Origin: Arenimonas sp.
GTDB lineage: Bacteria > Pseudomonadota > Alphaproteobacteria > Rhizobiales > Rhizobiaceae
DNA: 64,000 nt
Reading direction: 5' to 3'
Assembly: GCA_019459145.1 (NCBI GenBank)
Contig: JAIBEK010000010.1
Span: forward strand, 1-64,000
Made by a program: the position numbers and the translations under genes
The notes under the pieces: generated by a model
The model's database searches: none
Told to the model about the DNA's origin: nothing
Seen by the model: only the letters and a program-made list of their open reading frames with translations
Shown here: piece by piece, positions 56,973 through 64,000 of the stretch
How positions within the stretch are numbered: the first letter of the stretch is position 1
Layout: the number at the start of each line of letters is the position of its first letter

Positions 56973-59267
56973 TCAGAACTCCTGCCAATCCTCGCCCTTT
57001 TGCGCCAGTGCTGCATTGCCCTGGCTGGCATAGGCCGGACGGGCCCGCTCTGCCACGGGTCGCGTGATCCGAGGCGTCATTGGCGCGACCGCCCGAACTG
57101 CCGGGATAGCCGCGCCAGGCGCGGACCGGTTTGTCTCGTGACTCGTACGGAAACGCGACAGGAGCTCGGCCAGCCGTACACTCTCATGGGCAAGGCTAGC
57201 GCCTGCGGCATTCATCTCCTCGACCATCGCAGCATTCTGCTGCGTCGCCTGGTCCATGTGGTTCACGGCAGTATTGACCTCGCCAAGCCCTACGGACTGC
57301 TCCTGTGCAGCGGTAGAGATCGCCCCCATATGGCTGTTGATTGACAAGACGAGCTCGGTGATCGACAGCAGCCCCTCGCCCGTATCATTGACCAGACGGA
57401 CGCCTTCGCTGACGGCTGCCTCGGAACTGACGATCAGCGCCTTGATTTCCTTGGCGGCCTTGGCCGAGCGCTGGGCGAGTTCGCGCACTTCCTGGGCGAC
57501 GACGGCAAAGCCCTTGCCGGCTTCGCCCGCACGGGCAGCCTCGACGCCGGCATTCAGCGCCAGCAGATTGGTCTGGAAAGCGATCTCGTCGATCACCCCG
57601 ATGATCTGCCCGATCTGTCGCGAGGAATTCTCTATGCGGCTCATGGCCGCGACCGCATTGTTGACGACCGCGCCAGACTTCTCCGCCCTTTCGCGAGTCG
57701 TCTCGACGAGATCACGCGCCTCCGCCGTCCGTTTCGAGGTGGACACGACGTTGGCGGTGATCTCCTCCAGGGCCGCCGCGGTCTCCTCCAGAGAGGCGGC
57801 CTGCTGTTCGGTGCGCTTGGCAAGGCTGTCCGAAGCCTGCGAGATCTCCCCCGATCCGCTGGTCACCGTGCCGGCAACCTGGCCGACACTCTGCATGACC
57901 TCGCGGAGCTGGCGCACCGAGGTGTTGAAGTCATGGCGCAGGGCCTCGAATTGCGGCGCAAACTCCTCCTCGATCTCGGTCACGAGGTCGCCGGCGGCAA
58001 GCCTTTGCAGACCCGTGGCCAGCGTGCCTGTCGCACGGCTCAGACGCGCCTCGGCCTCGGCCTCGGCCTTGGCCTGCATCTCCGCGCGCTCACGTTCTGC
58101 GGCGATGCGGTTCTGCTCGGCGCTGGCTTCCAGTTCCGCGTTACGAATCGCCGCCTGCCGGAAAACCTCCACCGAACGCGCCATGCCGCCAATCTCGTCG
58201 CGCCGTTCCGCATAGGGGATGGCACTTTGCGTGTCCCCTTCGGCCAGCGATTTCATCCGCTCGCCGATGCGGTTGATCGAGCCGGACAGAACGCGGGCAA
58301 TCGCCACGGCAAGGCCTATGACTGCCAGCACCGCCATCGTGATGCCGGCGATCAGCACCAGAAGTTGCGTGCGGGCTGCGGCAGCCTTGTCGGCGATCAG
58401 ACTTGTCATACGCTCGCCGGCCTCGGCGACCAGACCGGAAACGAAGATCCGCCGTTCCTCATGGGCGGCAATCCACGCTTCGAGTTCGCCTTCGGCCGCG
58501 GTATGGAGCTCATTTTTCAGCATCGACTGGCGCAGCATTTCGATACGCTTGCCGGTCGGTTGTTCGAAATAGGCGGCATGGCGCGAGACCAGATCGGCCG
58601 GAACGGATTCCGTGACCACCTTGCCATAGGTCTTAATCTGCATGTCGCTGCGCTGGACCATGGCGAAGGCGGGCAGTTCAAGGGAACCGGACTTGATATA
58701 GGCCTGGCCCAATCGGTTTAGCATCTGGTAGGCGTCACTCAACTGCATGAAGGCGAAATATCCCGAGATCGCGGCCGACAGCTCATGATCCTGGGAGAGG
58801 TTCGCCGTCCGCCGCGTCAATTCCGTGCCGGCCGCGACCAGCGGCTGCATGATTTCAAGCGCCAGCAATGGCGGCGCTGTCCCGTCATCCGTCTTGGCGC
58901 GATATTCGGCAAGTCGCGCCAGCTTCTCGTCGAACACAAGCTTGAGAGACTGAAGTCCTGGATCTTTGTAGCCGGCGGCCAGAACGTCCTGATAGCTCGT
59001 TTCAATCGCCGCCACGACCGCATCGGTCTCCGCGCGACGTTTAGCGCGCTGGGCCGGGGATGCGCCGGTTTCGGCCGGTCCGGCCAAACCCATTGCGATG
59101 CCGTTTTCGGCGAGGGCGGCAAGCCGCGTGGCCCGCTGCAATTCATCGCTCTGGCGATAGGAAATCAGGCTAAGCCAACCGCCGAGCACGAGGACGGCCA
59201 ACAGGGGCACCGCCGCGAGGCCGATCAGCAGCGTGCGAAAAGAAAAGGCTCCAAGAAAAGTGCGCAT
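56973..59267 (-). CDS. Methyl-accepting chemotaxis protein with CheR-type tail
   Basis: This 764-residue chemoreceptor has a transmembrane helix at 12-34, a large helical periplasmic sensor domain (about 35-290), a second helix (about 295-320), a HAMP domain (RMKSLAEGD at its first part) and a cytoplasmic signalling domain. The hairpin tip [34 protein letters not shown] is intact. The C-terminus reads DWQEF, matching the x-W-x-x-F pentapeptide that tethers CheR/CheB in enteric receptors. The ligand is unknown. ATG 59267 (MRTFLGAF) follows AGAGGA. Confidence 0.93.
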   Translation of the reverse strand: MRTFLGAFSFRTLLIGLAAVPLLAVLVLGGWLSLISYRQSDELQRATRLAALAENGIAMGLAGPAETGASPAQRAKRRAETDAVVAAIETSYQDVLAAGYKDPGLQSLKLVFDEKLARLAEYRAKTDDGTAPPLLALEIMQPLVAAGTELTRRTANLSQDHELSAAISGYFAFMQLSDAYQMLNRLGQAYIKSGSLELPAFAMVQRSDMQIKTYGKVVTESVPADLVSRHAAYFEQPTGKRIEMLRQSMLKNELHTAAEGELEAWIAAHEERRIFVSGLVAEAGERMTSLIADKAAAARTQLLVLIAGITMAVLAVIGLAVAIARVLSGSINRIGERMKSLAEGDTQSAIPYAERRDEIGGMARSVEVFRQAAIRNAELEASAEQNRIAAERERAEMQAKAEAEAEARLSRATGTLATGLQRLAAGDLVTEIEEEFAPQFEALRHDFNTSVRQLREVMQSVGQVAGTVTSGSGEISQASDSLAKRTEQQAASLEETAAALEEITANVVSTSKRTAEARDLVETTRERAEKSGAVVNNAVAAMSRIENSSRQIGQIIGVIDEIAFQTNLLALNAGVEAARAGEAGKGFAVVAQEVRELAQRSAKAAKEIKALIVSSEAAVSEGVRLVNDTGEGLLSITELVLSINSHMGAISTAAQEQSVGLGEVNTAVNHMDQATQQNAAMVEEMNAAGASLAHESVRLAELLSRFRTSHETNRSAPGAAIPAVRAVAPMTPRITRPVAERARPAYASQGNAALAQKGEDWQEF

Positions 59268-59440
59268 CAAATCCTCTTAAACGAAATTTCCGGTCATCAT
59301 GACGGTGGCGAGTGACGGGAAATCGGGGCATGGCACTCCAATCGGGAGCATGCTGCGTAAATCTTGAAATTGTCTTTATGCAAGACGATGCGCCTGCAAT
59401 TGACGGAAGCCTAAATTGCCCGTCGCGACGGCTACTGGGC

Positions 59441-59479
59441 AAAAAGAAACCCCGGCGGATCGGGAGATCCACCGGGGTT
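59441..59479 (-). terminator. Rho-independent terminator after ettA
   Basis: A long stem (59447-59461 with 59466-59479, one mismatch) closes a 4-base loop. On the minus strand it ends in a T-rich run. It lies 19 bases past the ettA stop. Confidence 0.88.
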
Positions 59480-59497
59480 GCTGTCGGACCAACCTGA

Positions 59498-61147
59498 TCA
59501 GCGCGTCAGGCGCTTGTAAGCCTGGCTGCCCGGGTTGAGGGCATCGGGACCGAGCCGGCGGACCTTATCCTCTTCGTAGTCTTCGAAGTTGCCTTCGAAC
59601 CATTCGACGTGACCGTCACCCTCGAAGGCGAGGATGTGGGTCGCCAGGCGGTCTAGGAACATGCGATCGTGGGAGATGATGATCGCGCAGCCGGCGAAGG
59701 CTTCCAGCGCGCTTTCCAGCGCACCAAGCGTTTCGGTGTCGAGGTCGTTGGTCGGTTCGTCGAGCAGCAGCACATTGCCGCCGGCCTTCAGCATCTTGGC
59801 GAGGTGAACGCGGTTGCGCTGACCACCCGAGAGATTGCCGACCTTCTGCTGCTGGTCACCGCCCTTGAAGTTGAACGCGCCGCAATAGGCTCTGGAGTTC
59901 ATGTCGAACTTGCCGAGCTTGATGATTTCGGCGCCGCCGGAGATTTCCTCCCAGACGGTCTTGTTGCCGTCCAGCGCGTCACGGCTCTGGTCGACATAGC
60001 CGAGATGCACGGTGTCACCGATGCGGATCGTGCCGGCATCCGGCTTTTCCTGGCCGGTGATCATCTTGAACAGCGTCGACTTGCCGGCGCCGTTCGGGCC
60101 GATAACACCGACGATGCCACCCGGCGGCAGCTTGATCGACAGATCCTTGATCAGCGTGCGGCCTTCAAAGCCCTTGGTGATGCCTTCCAGCTCGATGACC
60201 ACGTTACCGAGACGCTCGGAGACCGGGATGATGATCTGCGCGTCGCCGGGCCGGATGTTTTCGGCGGCATCCACCAGCTGTTCATAGGCCTTGATACGGG
60301 CCTTCGACTTGGCCTGACGGGCCTTCGGGCTGGACGCGATCCATTCCTGCTCGCGCGACAGCGCCTTCTGGCGACCGGCTTCCTCGCGCGATTCCTGCTG
60401 CATGCGCTTGGCCTTGGCAGCGAGGTAGGCGGAGTAATTGCCTTCGTAGGGGATGCCGCGACCACGGTCGAGCTCGAGGATCCAGCCCGTGACGTTGTCG
60501 AGGAAGTAGCGGTCGTGGGTGATCATCATCACGGCGCCGGGATAGTCGCGCAGATGCTTTTCCAGCCAGGCGATCGTCTCAGCGTCCAGATGGTTGGTCG
60601 GCTCGTCGAGCAGCAGCAGGTCCGGCTGCGACAGCAGAAGGCGGCAGAGCGCAATACGACGACGCTCACCGCCCGAAAGCAGGGACACGTCGGCATCCTT
60701 CGGCGGGCAGCGCAGGGCTTCCATCGCCATTTCGACCTGCTGCTCCAAATCCCAGAGGTTCTTGCTGTCGATGATATCCTGGAGTTTGGCGCCTTCATCC
60801 GCCGTCTCGTCGGAATAGTTCATCATCAGTTCGTTGTAACGGTCGAGCACGGCCTGCTTGTCGGCCACGCCTTCCATGACGTTCTCAAAGGCGGTCTTGG
60901 TCGGGTCGAGGTGCGGCTCCTGCTCCAGATAGCCGACGGTCGCGCCTTCAGCCAGCCAGGCCTCCCCGGTGAATTCCTTGTCCTTGCCGGCGATGATGCG
61001 CAGCACGGTCGACTTACCCGCTCCGTTCGGGCCGAGAATACCGATCTTGGCATCCGGATAGAAGGACAGGTTGACGTTTTCGAGGATCTTCTTGGCGCCG
61101 TAAGACTTGTTCAGTCCCGACATGTGATAGATGAACTGGCGTGCCAT
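59498..61147 (-). CDS. ettA: Energy-dependent translational throttle protein EttA (ABC-F)
   Basis: This 549-residue ABC-F ATPase binds the ribosomal E site and gates elongation according to energy status. Each half has a Walker A (GPNGAGKST), signature (LSGGERRR and LSGGQRN) and Walker B (LLLDEPTNHLD and LLLDEPTNDLD). The interdomain linker (about 240-310) contains the tRNA-interacting arm with RGIPYEGNYSAYLAAKAKR. The N-terminus ARQFIYHMSGLNKSYGAKK and C-terminal KRLTR are typical of EttA. ATG 61147. It is upstream of the terminator at 59441 and appears to be single-gene. Confidence 0.94.
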   Translation of the reverse strand: MARQFIYHMSGLNKSYGAKKILENVNLSFYPDAKIGILGPNGAGKSTVLRIIAGKDKEFTGEAWLAEGATVGYLEQEPHLDPTKTAFENVMEGVADKQAVLDRYNELMMNYSDETADEGAKLQDIIDSKNLWDLEQQVEMAMEALRCPPKDADVSLLSGGERRRIALCRLLLSQPDLLLLDEPTNHLDAETIAWLEKHLRDYPGAVMMITHDRYFLDNVTGWILELDRGRGIPYEGNYSAYLAAKAKRMQQESREEAGRQKALSREQEWIASSPKARQAKSKARIKAYEQLVDAAENIRPGDAQIIIPVSERLGNVVIELEGITKGFEGRTLIKDLSIKLPPGGIVGVIGPNGAGKSTLFKMITGQEKPDAGTIRIGDTVHLGYVDQSRDALDGNKTVWEEISGGAEIIKLGKFDMNSRAYCGAFNFKGGDQQQKVGNLSGGQRNRVHLAKMLKAGGNVLLLDEPTNDLDTETLGALESALEAFAGCAIIISHDRMFLDRLATHILAFEGDGHVEWFEGNFEDYEEDKVRRLGPDALNPGSQAYKRLTR

Positions 61148-61269
61148 CGTGTTGAATTGCTCCGCGGGCGTGAGGGGATTTTGCCGCTATGTAGGCGAAA
61201 GCGCCGCACGGGGCAATGCGCATGGCTGTCGCGCGGGCGCTTTTCTCGCCCGGCAAGGCCGTAAATGCG

Positions 61270-63057
61270 CTAGTTCAACGCCGCGTGGTCGATCGAAAAG
61301 ATCTGCAGTCTGGTTGCCGCCGGGCCGGCGACCGGCACCAGCCCCGGCCAGGCGCCGCCGGAAGCAAGCGCGGCAAAGAGCGGTGCCGTCTCTTGTGCCG
61401 GATCGAGCGGAAAACGGCAGACCGCGACATAATCGAACGGTGCAAGCGCTGTCCGACGCACGGCGGGGTCTGTTGTGGTGAAGGCAAGCAGGCTTTTCCG
61501 GATACCGGGCGAGGCACGGTGGAAGGGAACCGCCGCGACGGAGACACCCGCCGGCGCCCGCTCGATCAGATTGAGGGACAGGCCGATGGGCGCCATGACG
61601 ATGCCGGGCGCAAGGTCCTGAAGCACGGAGAAATCCTCGTCGCGGCAATCATCGACCGACATCACATGGACGGCATCCATGCGGGTCGCCTCCGCCGGGA
61701 CGGCCAGAAAGATCAGGATCGGCGTAAGGGCCGCAAGGACGGCCGGCACCAGCCAGGCCAGCTTCTGCCCCGCAGTTCTCGTCGTCCGGCCGGAGGCGAG
61801 ACTGTCGACGACGGCGGGGATGAAAAGCGCCATCAGCGAAGCGGGAAAGCGGATATAGCGGATCAGAGCCACGGTCAGCAGCAGCGACGACAGCGCAACG
61901 AGCCATGCCACCAGATAGCCCGGCCAGTTTCCCTCGGCCTCCCGCGCCATTGGCAGGCTTCGCCAGGCGACCACGCCAAGCGCGGAAAGCACGATCAGCA
62001 TGACCAGCCCGACCCGTCCCTGCTGGCGGAAATAGAGGATATCGTGCTCCTGCATCACCCGGTCGAGCCAGAGCGCCTTCGAGACCGGATCGATCATGTG
62101 ATAGGGGCCGGAAAGGCACAACGGAAAGGCCAGGGCCAGCGCCGCACAGCCAAGGAGCCCCAGCGCACCCAGCAGCAGGAAACGCGGAAGGCGCCCTGTC
62201 CGCTCCGACAGAAGACCCACAGCCCCCCACAGAATTGCCGAAAATCCGGCCATCGCGCTGATATAAGGAGCGGAGAACGCATCGCATTGGACCGATGCCA
62301 TCCCCGACGGCCCGGCAAAGGCGAGCGACGACAGGAGCGTCGTGACAAACATCGAGGCGCTGGCGCGACGCAGGAAGCCAGCCGCCCCGGGCCAGCCGAG
62401 GCCATAGGCGACGACCATCCCGCCAAAGGCGATGACGACGAATGGCAGGCATTCGAGACCGACGACGACGGACAGGGTCGCGGAAAAACCGACGGCCACC
62501 GCACCTGCTGACGACCATGCGGACAGCCCCCAGAGCATGGTGACCATGAGCACGAGTTGGACATTGTGATGATCGATCCGGCCGGGCGCGAACTCGCTTG
62601 CCGCCACCGCCATGGCGATCACCGCTGCCATCAGCCCGATCGGCTTCATCTCCCGACCACCATTGAGCCGCCGCATCGTCTCGAAGGAAAGGACGGCGAA
62701 CGGCAGGAACAGGATCGGCGGCCAGGCGAGCATCGCGAACTTCAGAGCGTCCTCAGGCGCAACGAACAGTCCGAACAGCCAGGCGAGCAGGACATAGGGC
62801 AGATCGACGAGCCTCGACCAGGGCGAGACATAGACCTCCGGCATGGTGATCATCGGCAGCCGCATGTCGAACCATGCGCCCGAGCCCATCAGATGGCGAA
62901 GCTGCAGATAGCGCATCTGGTCGTCGATGTCGGCGACGATCGAACTGCCGTCCGCCATGTCGAGCGCGATCAGGCCCGAAAGGACGGCCAGAAACAGCAG
63001 GAAAGAACCGAGCGGCCAAGCGCTCCGGTCCGCAACCACGCCCATCTTGCCGTTCAT
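61270..63057 (-). CDS. GT-C-like polytopic membrane protein (putative glycosyltransferase)
   Basis: This 595-residue protein has about a dozen helices and a soluble C-terminal domain (about 465-595). The first external loop has DIDDQMRYLQLRHLMGSG (43-60), and residues 156-165 read FAPGRIDHHN; the xGxxDHH pattern recalls archaeal AglB/Stt3 oligosaccharyltransferases, as does the acidic first loop. The WWDYG motif of true Stt3 is not seen. I therefore suggest a GT-C-fold lipid-sugar transferase of unknown substrate. ATG 63057 (MNGKMGVV). It is divergent from the alpha/beta hydrolase. Confidence 0.6.
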   Translation of the reverse strand: MNGKMGVVADRSAWPLGSFLLFLAVLSGLIALDMADGSSIVADIDDQMRYLQLRHLMGSGAWFDMRLPMITMPEVYVSPWSRLVDLPYVLLAWLFGLFVAPEDALKFAMLAWPPILFLPFAVLSFETMRRLNGGREMKPIGLMAAVIAMAVAASEFAPGRIDHHNVQLVLMVTMLWGLSAWSSAGAVAVGFSATLSVVVGLECLPFVVIAFGGMVVAYGLGWPGAAGFLRRASASMFVTTLLSSLAFAGPSGMASVQCDAFSAPYISAMAGFSAILWGAVGLLSERTGRLPRFLLLGALGLLGCAALALAFPLCLSGPYHMIDPVSKALWLDRVMQEHDILYFRQQGRVGLVMLIVLSALGVVAWRSLPMAREAEGNWPGYLVAWLVALSSLLLTVALIRYIRFPASLMALFIPAVVDSLASGRTTRTAGQKLAWLVPAVLAALTPILIFLAVPAEATRMDAVHVMSVDDCRDEDFSVLQDLAPGIVMAPIGLSLNLIERAPAGVSVAAVPFHRASPGIRKSLLAFTTTDPAVRRTALAPFDYVAVCRFPLDPAQETAPLFAALASGGAWPGLVPVAGPAATRLQIFSIDHAALN

Positions 63058-63166
63058 GGTATTTTCCCCGTTGTTTCGCGCGCATCCTCGCCGACCGATC
63101 TAAAGATTTCCTTTGCGCCCCGCGCCGATGCCATTAAACCCGTGGGCCAGGCCAGGGAGGACGGGG

Positions 63167-64000
63167 ATGGCATTCGAAACCAGCCGGCGGATCGCGACCG
63201 TGACGGGCGCGGAACTCAGCTACCATCATCAGCCCGCAACAATGCCGGCCAGGGGCATCGTCGTGATCTGCCACGGGCTTGCCGAACATTCGCGCCGCTA
63301 CCGCCGCTTCGCCGAGGCGCTTTCCGCGGCCGGCTATCACGTCTTCGCCCACGACCACCGCGGCCATGGCGAAACCACGGCGATCGACGCGCCGCCGGGG
63401 CGCTTCGCCCGGCGCGAGGGCTGGAGGCTGGTGATTGCCGACACGCTGGCCCTGCGCGACTTCGCGGCCGGGCAATATCCCGGCCTGCCGGTCATCCTGT
63501 TCGGCCATTCCATGGGCGGCCTTGTCGCGCTCAACACCGCCGCGGATCATCCCGAGGCCTTCGATGCGGTGGCCGTGTGGAACTCAAATTTCCGTCCGGG
63601 CCTCGCCGGTCGTTTCGCTCTGTTGGTGCTGGCGATCGAGCGCATCCTCAAGGGCTCCGACGTACCGAGCCAGATCCTGCCCCGCGCCACCTTCCTGGCC
63701 TGGGGAAAGCGCATACCCAACCGCCGCACCGATGCCGACTGGCTGTCGCGTGACCCACAGGAAGTCGACGCCTACGTGAACGACCCGCTGTGCGGCTTCG
63801 ACGCCAGCGTCTCGCTGTGGCGCGACGTCTTCACGCTGACCTTTCGCGGCGCCTCAGTCGAGCAATTGAGCCTCTTGCCGAAGGACAAGCCGATCCATCT
63901 GGTCGGCGGCGGACAGGATCCTGCGACCGACAATGCCAAGGCCGTCCAATGGTTGAGCCGGCGGCTGGGAAAGCTTGGTTTTTCGGCGGTCACGACGCGG
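63167..64000 (+). CDS. Alpha/beta hydrolase (monoacylglycerol lipase-like), truncated by window end
   Basis: At least 278 residues are present without a stop, so the C-terminus lies beyond the window. It is a serine hydrolase of the lysophospholipase/monoacylglycerol lipase type: CHGLAEHSRRYRRF (35-48), AHDHRGHGET (61-70), the nucleophile elbow GHSMG (113-117, S115), and the acid lies in LVGGGQDPAT. The catalytic histidine is presumably just outside. It starts at ATG 63167 after GGGAGG eight bases upstream. Confidence 0.9.
   Translation, partial: MAFETSRRIATVTGAELSYHHQPATMPARGIVVICHGLAEHSRRYRRFAEALSAAGYHVFAHDHRGHGETTAIDAPPGRFARREGWRLVIADTLALRDFAAGQYPGLPVILFGHSMGGLVALNTAADHPEAFDAVAVWNSNFRPGLAGRFALLVLAIERILKGSDVPSQILPRATFLAWGKRIPNRRTDADWLSRDPQEVDAYVNDPLCGFDASVSLWRDVFTLTFRGASVEQLSLLPKDKPIHLVGGGQDPATDNAKAVQWLSRRLGKLGFSAVTTR

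Overview
The window is a 64 kb piece of a high-GC alphaproteobacterial chromosome. It most likely comes from the Rhizobiaceae (Rhizobium/Agrobacterium/Ensifer side of Hyphomicrobiales). Four things point there: the complete division and cell wall (dcw) cluster runs in the rhizobial order from mraZ to ftsZ and continues into lpxC, bamD, recN and ligA; MurE carries the meso-diaminopimelate DNPR motif; the phosphofructokinase is of the pyrophosphate type; and there is a BtaA/BtaB betaine-lipid pair. I cannot fix the genus from sequence alone. I found no insertion sequence, prophage, CRISPR array or tRNA, and the DNA reads as conserved core chromosome.

Layout. 1-9.9 kb is a mixed set: prmA, a SCO1 copper chaperone with a 51-residue membrane protein, a DUF2189 membrane protein, cheW, creA, a DEDDh exonuclease, a DbpA-type DEAD-box helicase, the TIGR02587/TIGR02588 membrane pair and an overlapping DUF4160/DUF2442 pair. 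9.9-38.7 kb is one long leftward block. It starts at a MraZ-box promoter near 38.9 kb and makes MraZ, RsmH, FtsL, FtsI, MurE, MurF, MraY, MurD, FtsW, MurG, MurC, MurB, a GGDEF membrane protein, DdlB, FtsQ, FtsA, FtsZ, LpxC, BamD, RecN, cardiolipin synthase, an endonuclease/exonuclease/phosphatase protein and LigA. Strong terminators follow ftsZ and lpxC. 39.1-39.5 kb is rnpB (RNase P RNA). 39.6-54.4 kb is an accessory-like stretch holding two SLT transglycosylases, an amidase, a GH25 lysozyme-like lipoprotein, an MltB-type transglycosylase, a TerB-DnaJ protein, two EamA transporters, a LysE-like protein, PPi-phosphofructokinase, a serine hydrolase and btaAB behind a Pho-box-like site. 54.4-64 kb holds a 25-residue membrane micro-protein, an ArsR-methyltransferase regulator with metF, a chemoreceptor, ettA, a GT-C-like membrane protein and a truncated alpha/beta hydrolase.

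How the parts fit. The dcw block covers cytoplasmic precursor synthesis (MurB-F, DdlB), the lipid steps (MraY, MurG), septal polymerisation (FtsW, FtsI), the Z-ring (FtsZ, FtsA) and divisome connectors (FtsQ, FtsL). LpxC and BamD add outer-membrane biogenesis. The later murein hydrolases supply wall turnover. MraZ boxes over the mraZ promoter and CtrA-like half-sites upstream of mraZ and ddlB suggest cell-cycle control. The points most worth following are the c-di-GMP cyclase inside the dcw cluster, the MraZ promoter architecture, the 25-residue membrane peptide gene, the ArsR-methyltransferase/metF unit with its palindrome, and the DUF4160 frame that runs 194 bases into DUF2442.
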